Shown piece by piece: positions 34,183 to 43,193 of a stretch of 64,000 bases of DNA (the first letter of the stretch is position 1; each line of letters begins with the position of its first letter). A model generated the notes under the pieces. It was not told the DNA's origin. It saw only the letters and a list, made by a program, of their open reading frames with translations, and did not search any database. The stretch is taken from NCBI RefSeq assembly GCF_907163085.1, contig NZ_CAJQTX010000009.1, forward strand, positions 1-64,000, in the 5' to 3' direction. Source of the stretch: Candidatus Accumulibacter sp. ACC003 (GTDB lineage Bacteria > Pseudomonadota > Gammaproteobacteria > Burkholderiales > Rhodocyclaceae). The translations under genes were made by a program, and so were the position numbers.

Positions 34183-34199
34183 AAGCGGCAATTATGCAC
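34177..34199. promoter_or_regulatory. Inverted repeat over the parA start, operator candidate
   Basis: GTGCATAA (34177-34184) and TTATGCAC (34192-34199), seven bases apart, form a perfect dyad. It contains a minus-strand CATAAT (34196-34191), a possible -10, and the ATG at 34182. A bound protein would block both transcription and the translation start. Confidence 0.45.
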
Positions 34200-34233
34200 T
34201 ACAAAAAAAAAGTGAAGCAGACCAAAACGGCTG

Positions 34234-34557
34234 CTACGGGCGATAAAGTGCGGTTTTTTTTCTTTCGCCGGGAATTCCCAGCGGCCCGATAATCAAAGCC
34301 CGCAGCGAGGCGTCAGACGACCCACCGAAGAGATGCTTGATGAGCGCCACGGCGACGGAAATGGCGATCGGAAAACGCTGCCACAGCGGTGCTTGCTTGA
34401 TCAGTCCCGTGTCGATCAGCGCTGCCGGCCGACCGACCAAGCTCTCGATCTGCGCGTCCTGGTGGTGCCAGATTTGCTGCAGCCACTGCTGAAACGCCGG
34501 ACGCTGCTCCAGGGGCCGCATGAGCAGGGCGTACGCAAGGCGGCAGGGAGTAGACAA
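34234..34557 (-). CDS. Small hypothetical protein
   Basis: A 107-residue frame (TTG start) with protein-like composition: PAFQQWLQQIWHHQDAQIESLVG, a short hydrophobic stretch FPIAISVAVALIKHLFGG, and IIGPLGIPGERKK. No family recognised. It begins 22 bases after the rbgA stop and may be co-transcribed. The start is uncertain; an ATG at 34521 would give 95 residues. It could be a domain of unknown function or chance, but codon bias agrees with neighbours. Confidence 0.5.
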   Translation of the reverse strand: MSTPCRLAYALLMRPLEQRPAFQQWLQQIWHHQDAQIESLVGRPAALIDTGLIKQAPLWQRFPIAISVAVALIKHLFGGSSDASLRALIIGPLGIPGERKKTALYRP

Positions 34558-34578
34558 TGCGGCGCGGACAAACGACGA

Positions 34579-35583
34579 TCAACGCGAGAGTGATTTGCGG
34601 CTCGCGGCCGGCAAGCTGCCGAGAGACGTCTCCTGTGGCGCGTCGCTCGCGGCGCTGGCCAGCTCACCCTGCTCGGCCTCTTCTTCTGCGAGATCCACCG
34701 TCGCCGCTTGCGCCGCTTCGTTGGCCAGCATGAGGCGGCGCGTTACCGGCGTCTCCAGTGTAATGCGGCCGAGGATGCCATCGCGGTAATCCTGCAGCAG
34801 CACCTTCGCCGCCTTCTCCAGGTCGGCCTCGCCGCCACGCCTGCGCAGACCGCGGCGCCTGGCGATCCGGTCGATGACGCCGACCGCGTCGATAGCCGCC
34901 AGCTGGTCAGCCGGCAAGCCGTAACGACTGACCAACAGCGCCGGGTAGCGCAACAGCAGCAAAGCGGCAAGAAACGTCGCGACCTCTTCGTCGATCATCG
35001 CGTTGCGACCGACGGCATTGCTCGCGGCGAGCATCAGTCCGTCGCTCGGATGGGCGATCTTCGGCCACAGCAATCCCGGCGTGTCGGTAATCGAATGGCG
35101 AATGTCGAGCAGCGATGTTTGCTGTGAGCGCGTCACCGCTGGCTCGTCACCGACCTTGGCGATCTTGCGCTTGAGCAAAACGTTCATTAGCGTCGACTTG
35201 CCGACGTTCGGAATGCCCATGATCAGCATCCGCAAGGGCTTGACGTTGTCGTTGCGATGCGGCGCCAGCTCCTGGCACAGCGTCGGCAGGCGCTGCGCGT
35301 CGCCAGGTTTGCGGCACGACAGGGCGACGGCGCGAACACCGTCCTGCCGATTGTAGTGATCGATCCACGTCCGCGTTACTTGCGGGTCGGCGAGATCGGC
35401 CTTGTTGAGCACTTTCAGGCACGGACGCTGGCGCTGCCGGCGAAGGTCGCTGACCATCGGATTGGTGCTGGCCTCGGGCATGCGCGCGTCGAGCAGCTCG
35501 ATGACCACGTCGATCGATGCCATCGTCTCGGCCACTTTCAGGCGCGCCGAGTTCATGTGACCGGGATACCACTGGATGGCCAT
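34579..35583 (-). CDS. ylqF: Ribosome biogenesis GTPase YlqF/RbgA
   Basis: A 334-residue circularly permuted GTPase. Order of motifs is G4 NKAD near residue 60, then G1 GIPNVGKSTLMN, then G3 DTPGLLWP, as in YlqF/RbgA proteins, which act in 50S subunit assembly. The N terminus IQWYPGHMNSARL is diagnostic. A Glu/Ala-rich extension of about 40 residues closes the protein. AGGCGAA precedes the ATG. Confidence 0.93.
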   Translation of the reverse strand: MAIQWYPGHMNSARLKVAETMASIDVVIELLDARMPEASTNPMVSDLRRQRQRPCLKVLNKADLADPQVTRTWIDHYNRQDGVRAVALSCRKPGDAQRLPTLCQELAPHRNDNVKPLRMLIMGIPNVGKSTLMNVLLKRKIAKVGDEPAVTRSQQTSLLDIRHSITDTPGLLWPKIAHPSDGLMLAASNAVGRNAMIDEEVATFLAALLLLRYPALLVSRYGLPADQLAAIDAVGVIDRIARRRGLRRRGGEADLEKAAKVLLQDYRDGILGRITLETPVTRRLMLANEAAQAATVDLAEEEAEQGELASAASDAPQETSLGSLPAASRKSLSR

Positions 35584-35706
35584 GGCAAATTCGCCTAAAT
35601 AAATGAGCGTGCATTATCCCACCGCTTGCCTGCTCCTGCCTGCTCCAGCCCTGTTTCGGCGTGCGCCGACACGTTTGCACGGCCGCCACAGCAAGGCCTG
35701 AAGCGC

Positions 35707-35712
35707 TAGAAT
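35707..35712 (+). promoter_or_regulatory. Possible -10 of the methyltransferase gene
   Basis: TAGAAT lies 33 bases before the TTG start. No -35 at proper distance was found. Confidence 0.3.
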
Positions 35713-35745
35713 GCTCGTTTCGTCACCCTCGACTTCAGGAAAAAC

Positions 35746-36567
35746 TTGCCGCCGATCCCCGAAATCAGGCCCGGGCAGTCGCTCGAGCTGCTCCAGGAAC
35801 TGCACATCCTGACCCGTGATGGCAAGCTCAACCAGGACAGTCGGCGCAAGCTGAAGCAGGTCAATCACCTGTTCCACTTCATCGAGCCGCTGCTCGCCGA
35901 GCTGCTTGCGAGCGGCGGCAAGCTGACTCTGGCCGACCACGGCGCCGGCAAGTCCTACCTGGGCTTCCTCGTTTACGACCTGTTCTTCAAGGCCAGGGAC
36001 GACGGCCACATTTACGGCGTCGAGACGCGCCCCGAGCTGGTCGACAGCTCGCGCAGCCTGGCCAACCGGCTCGGTTTCACGCGCATGTCCTTCCTCAACC
36101 TGTGCGTAGAGAACGCCATCGACTCGCCCGCACTGCCTGCGCAGATCGACCTGGTGACCGCCCTGCACGCCTGCGACACGGCTACCGACGACGCCATCCG
36201 CTTCGCCTTCCACAAGCAAGCAAAGTACATCGTGCTGGTCCCCTGCTGCCAGGCCGAAGTGGCGACGCACTTGCGCCGCACGAAGAACGAGTCTTTCGCC
36301 AGAACGCCGCTATCGGAGATCTGGCGTCATCCGCTGCACACCCGCGAATTCGGTAGCCAACTGACGAACGTGCTGCGCTGCCTGCAACTCGAAGCACGCG
36401 GCTATCAGCTACAGGTCACCGAACTGGTCGGCTGGGAACACTCGCTGAAGAACGAGCTGATCGTCGCCCGGTACACCGGCCAGGCGCGCGGCAATGCCGT
36501 GGCGCGGCTCGAACAGATCCTGCACGAACTGAATCTCGACGCGTTGCGTGATCGCTTCATTTATTGA
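35746..36567 (+). CDS. SAM-dependent methyltransferase (methyltransferase-32 type)
   Basis: A 273-residue protein. The SAM-binding part is LTLADHGAGKSYLGFLVYDLF with the acidic end of strand two in YGVETRPELVD. LVTALHACDTATDDAIRFAF and VLVPCCQAEVA mark the methyltransferase-32 family related to METTL25/GSTCD proteins. Substrate unknown. The start is TTG with AGGA six bases upstream; no ATG fits. Monocistronic or leading the small membrane protein gene that follows. Confidence 0.85.
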   Translation: MPPIPEIRPGQSLELLQELHILTRDGKLNQDSRRKLKQVNHLFHFIEPLLAELLASGGKLTLADHGAGKSYLGFLVYDLFFKARDDGHIYGVETRPELVDSSRSLANRLGFTRMSFLNLCVENAIDSPALPAQIDLVTALHACDTATDDAIRFAFHKQAKYIVLVPCCQAEVATHLRRTKNESFARTPLSEIWRHPLHTREFGSQLTNVLRCLQLEARGYQLQVTELVGWEHSLKNELIVARYTGQARGNAVARLEQILHELNLDALRDRFIY

Positions 36568-36640
36568 TCGCGACGCCGCCACGCCGAGCAGGACTTACTG
36601 ACCGGCACCCGTAAACAAGTAGCAATAGACAGGGCCAGCA

Positions 36641-36970
36641 ATGGAAAACTGGATCACCCGCGGCGTCGCCGCGATCTGCGCCGTCGGCAGCACCGCGCTG
36701 TTCTGGACCTTCGGCGTTTTTTTGGCTGTCCCATGGCGAGAGAGTCGAATGCTGTCGCTGAACAGCATCGAGTGGCAGGTACTCGGCATTCCGCTGCTGA
36801 CTGGTCTGGCCGTCACCTGGGGCGCCCTGCACATCCTGGCCATTGCCGACCGGGCCAGCAGCCCCCGTCTGTACCTGACGATAGTCGTGGCGCTGGCGAT
36901 CATTTCGATCATGGCGGTGCTCGGCGGCATGTCGTGGAGCGGCGAACGCATCGCCTTGACCGCACCGTGA
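36641..36970 (+). CDS. Small membrane protein, function unknown
   Basis: A 109-residue protein with three membrane helices (about residues 8-30, 48-68 and 78-98). No family recognised. The ATG has CAGGG nine bases upstream. It converges on the DUF4126 gene, 13 bases away. Confidence 0.7.
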   Translation: MENWITRGVAAICAVGSTALFWTFGVFLAVPWRESRMLSLNSIEWQVLGIPLLTGLAVTWGALHILAIADRASSPRLYLTIVVALAIISIMAVLGGMSWSGERIALTAP

Positions 36971-36983
36971 TGCTAATCGCGGT

Positions 36984-37586
36984 TCACGCCTGCTGCTGCC
37001 GGCGACGAGTCAGCAAGCGCCACAACTTCGGCAGCAACCAGACCAGAATGGCGACAAAGAGCAGCAGGAAAGCAAGCAGCAGCCCTGGGTGAACAAACAT
37101 CAACCACAGCCCCAGGAGCACCAGCGAGTCCTCGCCGAGTGACGCCACCGGGTTGCTGAACGGCTCGGGCGACAGATTGATCGCCAGCCGCGTTCCTGCT
37201 TTGGCAAGGTGCGCGCTGGCGGCCAGACTGCCGCCGACGATGGCCATCGCCGTTTGCCACTCGACGCCCTGCCCGCCAAAGGCCATCGCCGCCAGCGCAG
37301 CACCCGCCGGAATGCGGATGAAGCTGTGCACGCTGTCCCACGCGGAATCGACGATCGGCAGCTTGTCGGCCAGGAATTCGACCAGCAGCATCAGGCCTGC
37401 CGCCGCCAGAACCCAGGGATGCTCGAGCACCCGCAGACCATCTGGCAGCGCCACCCATTCCAGCCGGCCTGCCAGGCCGACGACAAATAGCGCCAGATAA
37501 AGACGAATTCCAGACGCCCAGCCGAGGCCGGCGGCGATCGCCAGCAAGCCTGCCAGGTCAAGTGGAAGAGACTCAATTGACGCCAT
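36984..37586 (-). CDS. DUF4126 membrane protein
   Basis: A 200-residue protein matching DUF4126: helix-rich, with GLGWASGIRLYLALFVVGLAGRL near the N terminus, DKLPIVDSAWDSVHSFIRIPAGA in the middle and NPVASLGEDSLVLLGLWL. Four or five membrane segments, function unknown. The ATG at 37586 has GGAGGTG upstream; an ATG at 37604 would have its site too close. Confidence 0.82.
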   Translation of the reverse strand: MASIESLPLDLAGLLAIAAGLGWASGIRLYLALFVVGLAGRLEWVALPDGLRVLEHPWVLAAAGLMLLVEFLADKLPIVDSAWDSVHSFIRIPAGAALAAMAFGGQGVEWQTAMAIVGGSLAASAHLAKAGTRLAINLSPEPFSNPVASLGEDSLVLLGLWLMFVHPGLLLAFLLLFVAILVWLLPKLWRLLTRRRQQQA

Positions 37587-37857
37587 CTGCTGCGACACCT
37601 CCATTGCCTCCGGCCAAGGCTCGGATCGACACCCGGCGGTCCGCTTGCGCAGCCGGCGGTCGCGTCCGGACTCGTCCCATTATCCGGGATTAGCGCCTGG
37701 GCGGGCGGTGTGGTGTAAGGCGTCGCGCAGCACCCGGCCACTCGAAGAGCGCTGCAGCGATGATTTTCTACGGGGTAAAGGAAGTCTCCGGGGCGCCTCC
37801 CGGGATAGAATTACAAGCTGCCGAACGCTCTCGACATTACCCAACATGGATTAAGCG

Positions 37858-38748
37858 ATGACTCCAACCAGAAGCAACGTAGTAGTTCAAAAAGCGGTCT
37901 TCCCGGTCGCCGGCCTCGGGACGCGCTTTCTGCCGGCGACCAAAGCCAGCCCCAAGGAGATGCTGGCGGTGGTCGATAAGCCGCTGATTCAATACGCCGT
38001 CGAGGAAGCCTACGCCGCCGGAATTCGTGAAATGATCTTCGTCACCGGCCGCAACAAGCGGGCCATCGAAGACCATTTTGATACCGCCTACGAGTTGGAA
38101 GCTGAACTTGCCGCCGGCGGCAAGGACGAGTTGATGACGCTGGTGCACTCGATCAAGCCGGACGACATGGATTGCGTGTATGTGCGCCAGCCGCGTGCGC
38201 TCGGCCTCGGCCACGCCGTGCTCTGTGCCGAACGGCTGGTGCGCGGCGAACCGTTTGCTGTCCTCCTGGCCGACGACCTGATGATCGGCGAGCCGCCGAT
38301 CATGCAGCAGATGACCGAACTCTTCGCCGAGCGCCAGTGTAGCGTGCTCGCCGTTCAGGAAGTGCCGAGAAACGAAACGCACCGCTACGGGATCGTCAGG
38401 GGCGAGCCACTGACTGCCGATCTGCTGACGATCAGCGGCCTGGTCGAAAAGCCACGGCCGGAAATCGCACCGTCCAATCTGGGCGTCGCCGGCCGCTACG
38501 TTCTCACGCCAGCGATCTTTGATCTGTTGCGCGGCCAGACGCGCGGCGCCGGTGGCGAAATCCAGCTCACCGACGGCATCGCCGCGCTGCTTGGCGCCGA
38601 ACAGGTGCTGGCTTATCGCTACCACGGCGTGCGCTACGACTGCGGCAGCAAGCTGGGACTGATGCAAGCCAGCGTTGTCCTCGGCCAGATCCACCCTGAA
38701 GTCGGCAGGGATTTCACGGCCTGGCTGCGGAGCCAGCGTGGCGGATAA
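37858..38748 (+). CDS. galU: UTP-glucose-1-phosphate uridylyltransferase
   Basis: A 296-residue nucleotidyltransferase that makes UDP-glucose for exopolysaccharide, LPS and glycogen-related sugars. The nucleotide-binding motif is [21 protein letters not shown] and the metal and sugar region includes LLADDL and [14 protein letters not shown] is typical of GalU. Length is usual. First of the sugar nucleotide genes in this stretch. Confidence 0.96.
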   Translation: MTPTRSNVVVQKAVFPVAGLGTRFLPATKASPKEMLAVVDKPLIQYAVEEAYAAGIREMIFVTGRNKRAIEDHFDTAYELEAELAAGGKDELMTLVHSIKPDDMDCVYVRQPRALGLGHAVLCAERLVRGEPFAVLLADDLMIGEPPIMQQMTELFAERQCSVLAVQEVPRNETHRYGIVRGEPLTADLLTISGLVEKPRPEIAPSNLGVAGRYVLTPAIFDLLRGQTRGAGGEIQLTDGIAALLGAEQVLAYRYHGVRYDCGSKLGLMQASVVLGQIHPEVGRDFTAWLRSQRGG

Positions 38749-38800
38749 AACGCTGACCATCACCTGCAGCACCTCGCCGTCGCGGCCAAGGCGATGGCCG

Positions 38801-38826
38801 AAAAAGGACGCGCCGGATGGCGCGTC
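38801..38826 (-). terminator. Intrinsic terminator of the RES-Xre operon
   Basis: GACGCGCC and GGCGCGTC pair around GGAT; on the minus strand the stem is followed by a five-T run. It lies 18 bases after the toxin stop. Confidence 0.7.
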
Positions 38827-38844
38827 GTCACGGCGACTGGCTGG

Positions 38845-39537
38845 CTAGTCGTCAGCTGCCAGCGGCTCGACCTGCGGCTGCGGCTCGCCGCTCCACGTCA
38901 AGCGGTAAGCCGCTCCCCGGCGGAGATGGCCGACCAGCGCCGGCCTGAAGCACGCCAGATTGGTTCCGCCATGACGCCGCACGCTGGGGTAGATGATCCC
39001 CATCGAACCCGCGCCGAGCAGCGATGACGCCAGTTGCTGCGAGGCCAGGTAACTGTCCGGATCGAGACAGTCGACAAACGCGGCTTCACCGCGCAGGTCA
39101 TGAAACTCGGCGCTGAAGTCGGCGAGCATCGCCTGATAGGTGACGCTATCGTCAAAACGGTCGATCTCCTGATACTCGACCTTGCGGTGGAAGATGATTT
39201 CGGCCATCGCCGTAGACAGCTCGAAGGCGCAATACCAGGCGCCGCGGTCGCCATCATTGAAGCGACTGCCTTCCGGGCGCGGATAAGTGAAAGCAGCGTT
39301 GACGATCCTGAAGTTTGGCACGCCAAACACCAACTCATCGACGCCGATCGCCGGCAGTCCGCCGCTCTCGCCGAGCAAGCGCTCGTTGGTCGCGTTGTCG
39401 AGATCGAACAGGTCCCGCAAATGGTCGCCATTCACCGCCAGCGCCCCGAGCACCGACTCCTCCCGGTCGGCGAAGCGCGAAGGAATCAGGCGGATCGTAT
39501 CGAACTGGCGCAAACGGCAAAGCGGCGGGCTCGCCAT
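38845..39537 (-). CDS. RES domain toxin
   Basis: A 230-residue protein of the RES family, NAD-degrading or ADP-ribosylating toxins of type II systems. The name-giving region is GSRFNDGDRGAWYCAFELSTAMAEI, with the conserved Arg, a Tyr-Cys-Ala strand and Glu, and a Ser in the C-terminal half. Its ATG overlaps the antitoxin stop by one base (TGATG), so translation is coupled. A longer frame to 39666 lies inside the antitoxin gene and has no site. Confidence 0.9.
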   Translation of the reverse strand: MASPPLCRLRQFDTIRLIPSRFADREESVLGALAVNGDHLRDLFDLDNATNERLLGESGGLPAIGVDELVFGVPNFRIVNAAFTYPRPEGSRFNDGDRGAWYCAFELSTAMAEIIFHRKVEYQEIDRFDDSVTYQAMLADFSAEFHDLRGEAAFVDCLDPDSYLASQQLASSLLGAGSMGIIYPSVRRHGGTNLACFRPALVGHLRRGAAYRLTWSGEPQPQVEPLAADD

Positions 39538-39974
39538 CACACCCCGCCGCGCCGTGCTTCGAGCAGCTGGCGAACGGTCTGCATCGCCAGCAGGCCACCG
39601 CTGAGCATATAAGTCAGCGGCGTACGGCCGGCGAAGATCCGGTTGCGATTGGGCAAACTCACCCACTCATCTGCCAGCCGATCGCCATAGAGGATGTGCA
39701 AGGCCTTGTAGATGCCGATCAGGTAGGAAATACGCGTGATGCGATCAACTTCGAGGAGTCGCGCGGGGTTTTTCTTCCATTCATAGAAAGCGCTGCTCGA
39801 CAAGCCCCCGAGCAACTCGCGAGCATCGTCGTCGCGCAGCTTCCAGGCCGCCAGCAACTTGAAAAAACCCTGCAGCGCCGACTTCGACAAGCGCTCACGC
39901 TCCGACCTGGCGTTGAGGTCAACGACAATTGCCGGCTCGAAGCGGCTGGCCGGGTAGGCATAAGCAGAATTCAT
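39537..39974 (-). CDS. Xre/MbcA/ParS-type antitoxin of the RES system
   Basis: A 145-residue antitoxin: an N-terminal Xre-like helix region (LSKSALQGFFKLLAAWKLRDDDARELLGGLSSSAFYEWKKNP) and a C-terminal DUF2384-type toxin-binding part (ISYLIGIYKALHILYG to LLEARRGGV). Such antitoxins bind the toxin and repress their own promoter. AGGAGGG lies eight bases before the ATG at 39974; a GTG one codon earlier is possible. Antitoxin first, toxin second. Confidence 0.9.
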   Translation of the reverse strand: MNSAYAYPASRFEPAIVVDLNARSERERLSKSALQGFFKLLAAWKLRDDDARELLGGLSSSAFYEWKKNPARLLEVDRITRISYLIGIYKALHILYGDRLADEWVSLPNRNRIFAGRTPLTYMLSGGLLAMQTVRQLLEARRGGV

Positions 39975-40106
39975 CACGACCCTCCTTTTCCGGAAAGTTT
40001 ACACTCCACAAAAAGAATTACAAGTCTAAGGACTGCCGTCGTGTCGGCGTTTCGACCGACAAATCCCGGTGCCTTGGCGCCTCGGAAGGGGGCGGATCGC
40101 GGATCG

Positions 40107-41114
40107 TCAGAGCCGGTAGTAATCGCGATACCAGGCGACAAAGTTGCCGACGCCTTCCTTGAGCGAAGTGGCTGGAGCGAAACCCAGCCAGTCGGCGAGC
40201 AATGCGGTATCGGCGTAGGTAGCCGGCACGTCGCCGTCCTGCATCGGCAGCAAGCGTTTTTCCGCTACTTTTCCGAGGGCGTCTTCGAGCGCGCCGATGA
40301 AGTCGAGCAACGGTACCGGCTGGTGGTTACCAATGTTGAAGACACGGTAAGGCGCGTTGCTGGTCGCCGGATCGGCTTCGTCGGGCAGGTAGTCCGTATT
40401 GGCGGTGGCCGTCCGATCCAGGACCCGGATCACACCTTCGACGATGTCATCCACGTAGGTAAAATCGCGCTGCATCCGCCCATAGTTGAAAACGTCGATC
40501 GGCCGACCTTCAAGAATCGCCTTGGTGAACAGGAAGATCGCCATGTCCGGCCTGCCCCACGGCCCATAGACGGTGAAAAACCGCAGGCCGGTGGTCGGCA
40601 GGCGATAGAGGTGGCTGTAGGTGTGCGCCATCAACTCGTTGGCCTTCTTGGTCGCCGCATAGAGACTGACCGGATGGTCCACACTGTCGTGTTCCGAAAA
40701 TGGCATGCGGGTGTTGCCGCCGTACACGCTGGAGCTCGACGCATAGACCAGATGCTGCACGCGGTTGTGACGGCAGCCTTCGAGAATATTCACGAAACCG
40801 AGCAGGTTGCTGTCCACGTAGGCGTGCGGGTTCTGCAGCGAATAGCGCACCCCGGCCTGCGCCGCGAGATGGATCACGCGCTCGAATCCTTGATCGGCGA
40901 ACAGTTTCTCGATGCCCACGCGGTCGGCGATGTCCAGTTTGACGAAGCTGAAACCGGCCAGTGACGCGAGCCGCTGCAGCCGATCTTCCTTGAGCGAGAC
41001 CTCGTAGTAATCATTCAGATTGTCGACTCCGACAACTTGATCGCCGCGCGCCAGTAGCCGCAGCGCCGTACTCATACCGATAAATCCGGCAGCGCCGGTC
41101 ACAAGAATTTTCAT
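40107..41114 (-). CDS. NAD-dependent epimerase, probable UDP-glucuronate 4-epimerase
   Basis: A 335-residue extended short-chain dehydrogenase. It has [17 protein letters not shown] at the N terminus (TGxxGxxG), the catalytic Ser in [11 protein letters not shown] and the [11 protein letters not shown] Tyr-Lys pair. [17 protein letters not shown] and [15 protein letters not shown] are typical of UDP-glucuronate 4-epimerases, which supply UDP-galacturonate for surface polysaccharides. GGGGTGG precedes the ATG. Not co-directional with galU or rfbA. Confidence 0.9.
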   Translation of the reverse strand: MKILVTGAAGFIGMSTALRLLARGDQVVGVDNLNDYYEVSLKEDRLQRLASLAGFSFVKLDIADRVGIEKLFADQGFERVIHLAAQAGVRYSLQNPHAYVDSNLLGFVNILEGCRHNRVQHLVYASSSSVYGGNTRMPFSEHDSVDHPVSLYAATKKANELMAHTYSHLYRLPTTGLRFFTVYGPWGRPDMAIFLFTKAILEGRPIDVFNYGRMQRDFTYVDDIVEGVIRVLDRTATANTDYLPDEADPATSNAPYRVFNIGNHQPVPLLDFIGALEDALGKVAEKRLLPMQDGDVPATYADTALLADWLGFAPATSLKEGVGNFVAWYRDYYRL

Positions 41115-41582
41115 CGAGCCACCCCAGATCGACAGGACCTGGATTTTACCCCAGCGCCGCGGCCACGAACCGACTCAACGCCGCCGGCATGAGAACAGCG
41201 CAACTTGCCGCCACGGCAAACGGTCACGCCGGCGAATAGACAGCGCTGATCATCAAAGTCATTGCGCTCAAGTGGCGCCAGCGGCGCTCACACGCCGAAG
41301 CACCCCGCTGCCCAAAGCACGCGCAAATGCAAGCCCGCGTCGGTGCCCTGCCATCGTCGCCTGGCGGACGAACAAGCCGGCCGCTCGCCCGCGCAGGTCG
41401 CACCGATCGTGTCCAGTCATCGCCGCTTGGGGCACGTCCCACCTTGCTGTATGATGGATGGGTCCGAAGCCAGGAATAGCCGAGTCTGATGAGAAACTTG
41501 ACTCAGTTGACCAATCCGGCCCGCGGCACGCCTTGTAACCGGGCCTCCAGGGTCGTCCATGGCCTTTACGCAGGATCGCGAA
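41115..41582. other. Intergenic region before rfbA
   Basis: About 470 bases between divergent starts. It contains the rfbA promoter candidate at 41427-41455. No other gene is supported; short frames here are Arg-rich shadows. Confidence 0.5.
41427..41455 (+). promoter_or_regulatory. Sigma-70-type promoter of rfbA
   Basis: TTGGGG (41427-41432), 17 bases, TATGAT (41450-41455). Expected transcript start near 41462, about 120 bases before the start codon. Confidence 0.5.
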
Positions 41583-42500
41583 ATGACAGCTACACACACG
41601 CAGGCACCGCTCGGCGGTGGTGCCCAGTTAGCCCGAAAGGGGATTATCCTCGCTGGCGGCTCCGGCACGCGGCTGTACCCGGCGACGCTGGCGGTTTCCA
41701 AGCAGCTGCTGCCGATCTACGACAAGCCGATGATTTACTACCCGCTGACAACGCTGATGATGGCCGGCATTCGCGACTTCCTGATCATTTCCACGCCACA
41801 GGATACACCGCGCTTCGAGCAGCTTCTCGGTGACGGCCGGCAATGGGGACTGAACATCGCGTACGCGGTGCAGCCAAGCCCGGATGGGCTGGCGCAGGCC
41901 TTCATTATCGGTGCGGATTTTCTCGACGGTGGTCCTTCGGCGCTGATCCTCGGCGACAACATTTTCTACGGCCATGAGCTGGCCAGAGATCTGCAGACGG
42001 TCAATGCGCAACGTGATGGTGCGACGGTTTTCTGCTACCGAGTCCATGACCCCGAACGCTACGGCGTCGTCGAGTTTGACGCCGGCGGCCGCGCCGTCAG
42101 CCTGGAGGAAAAGCCGGCGGCACCGAAGTCGCACTACGCAGTGACCGGACTGTATTTTTACGACCATCGGGTGGTCGATGTAGCGCGTAAGCTGAAACCG
42201 TCAGCCCGCGGCGAACTGGAAATTACCGATGTAAACCGTCAGTATCTGGAATGGGGCGAACTGGGCGTTTCGATGATGGGCCGTGGCCATGCCTGGCTCG
42301 ATACTGGCACGCACGAGTCACTACTGGAAGCCAGCCTGTTCATCGAGACCATCGAGAAACGGCAGGGCCTGAAGATTGCCTGCCCGGAGGAAATTGCTTT
42401 CCGCAATGGCCATATCAGTGCCGAGCAACTGGAAGCCCTGGCGCAGCCGATGAAGAAGAATTTCTATGGGCAGTATCTGCTGGGGCTGCTGCGGGAATAG
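41583..42500 (+). CDS. rfbA: Glucose-1-phosphate thymidylyltransferase
   Basis: A 305-residue RmlA/RfbA enzyme making dTDP-glucose, first step of dTDP-rhamnose synthesis. Motifs are [45 protein letters not shown] and [16 protein letters not shown]. The ATG at 41583 has AGGATCG upstream; another in-frame ATG is at 41559. Followed by rfbC 93 bases on; rfbB and rfbD are not here. Confidence 0.95.
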   Translation: MTATHTQAPLGGGAQLARKGIILAGGSGTRLYPATLAVSKQLLPIYDKPMIYYPLTTLMMAGIRDFLIISTPQDTPRFEQLLGDGRQWGLNIAYAVQPSPDGLAQAFIIGADFLDGGPSALILGDNIFYGHELARDLQTVNAQRDGATVFCYRVHDPERYGVVEFDAGGRAVSLEEKPAAPKSHYAVTGLYFYDHRVVDVARKLKPSARGELEITDVNRQYLEWGELGVSMMGRGHAWLDTGTHESLLEASLFIETIEKRQGLKIACPEEIAFRNGHISAEQLEALAQPMKKNFYGQYLLGLLRE

Positions 42501-42510
42501 CGTGGCGCCT

Positions 42511-42544
42511 GGCAGAATGGCGCCGGCCGCGTCGCCATTCTGCC
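42511..42544. repeat. Perfect 12-bp hairpin between rfbA and rfbC
   Basis: GGCAGAATGGCG and CGCCATTCTGCC flank a ten-base loop, ten bases after the rfbA stop. There is no T run on either side, so it may be an intercistronic mRNA processing or stability element instead of an intrinsic terminator. Confidence 0.6.
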
Positions 42545-42593
42545 CTACCTTGCCATCTCGTAGCGGCCGGTCGCCAACCTTAACTACTTTCCC

Positions 42594-43136
42594 ATGAAAA
42601 TAATTCCGACCTCCATCGCTGATCTCGTGATCATCGAACCCCGAATCTTCGGTGACAGCCGTGGTTTCTTCCTTGAAAGCTGGAACCGCAAGGATTTTGC
42701 CGGTGCTGGTCTGAACACCGATTTCGTTCAGGACAACCATTCACGTTCGTCCAGGGGCGTCTTGCGCGGACTGCACTACCAGCTGCGCCAACCGCAGGGC
42801 AAGCTGGTGCGGGTCAGCAGCGGAGCGGTATTCGATGTAGCCGTCGATCTGCGCCGTTCGTCGCCGACATTCGGCTGCTGGCAGGGCTTCGAGCTTGGCA
42901 GCGAAAATCAGCGCATGTTGTGGGTTCCACCGGGCTGTGCGCACGGTTTCCTGGTGCTTTCCGAAACGGCCGATTTCCTTTACAAGACTACCGCGTACTA
43001 CGCACCCGAAGACGAACGATGCATTATGTGGAACGACCCGGAAATCGGTATCCGCTGGCCGCTCGATGGCCCGCCGGCGCTGTCCGCCAAGGACCAGCTG
43101 GGAACGCCATTGCGGGCCGCCGAGGTCTACGCCTGA
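42594..43136 (+). CDS. rfbC: dTDP-4-dehydrorhamnose 3,5-epimerase
   Basis: A 180-residue cupin enzyme of the RmlC family. The catalytic His is in VLRGLHYQLRQPQGKLVRV and the Tyr in FLYKTTAYYAPEDER; ESWNRKDF, DNHSRSSRGVLRG and VPPGCAHGFLVLSE are typical. It converts dTDP-4-keto-6-deoxyglucose to the rhamnose form. No clear binding site before the ATG. Converges on the GspE-like gene. Confidence 0.95.
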   Translation: MKIIPTSIADLVIIEPRIFGDSRGFFLESWNRKDFAGAGLNTDFVQDNHSRSSRGVLRGLHYQLRQPQGKLVRVSSGAVFDVAVDLRRSSPTFGCWQGFELGSENQRMLWVPPGCAHGFLVLSETADFLYKTTAYYAPEDERCIMWNDPEIGIRWPLDGPPALSAKDQLGTPLRAAEVYA

Positions 43137-43193
43137 GAGGCGGGAGCATGGCGAGCGCACCCCCGGGTCATCGCCACTAGCTGCGCGCTACCG

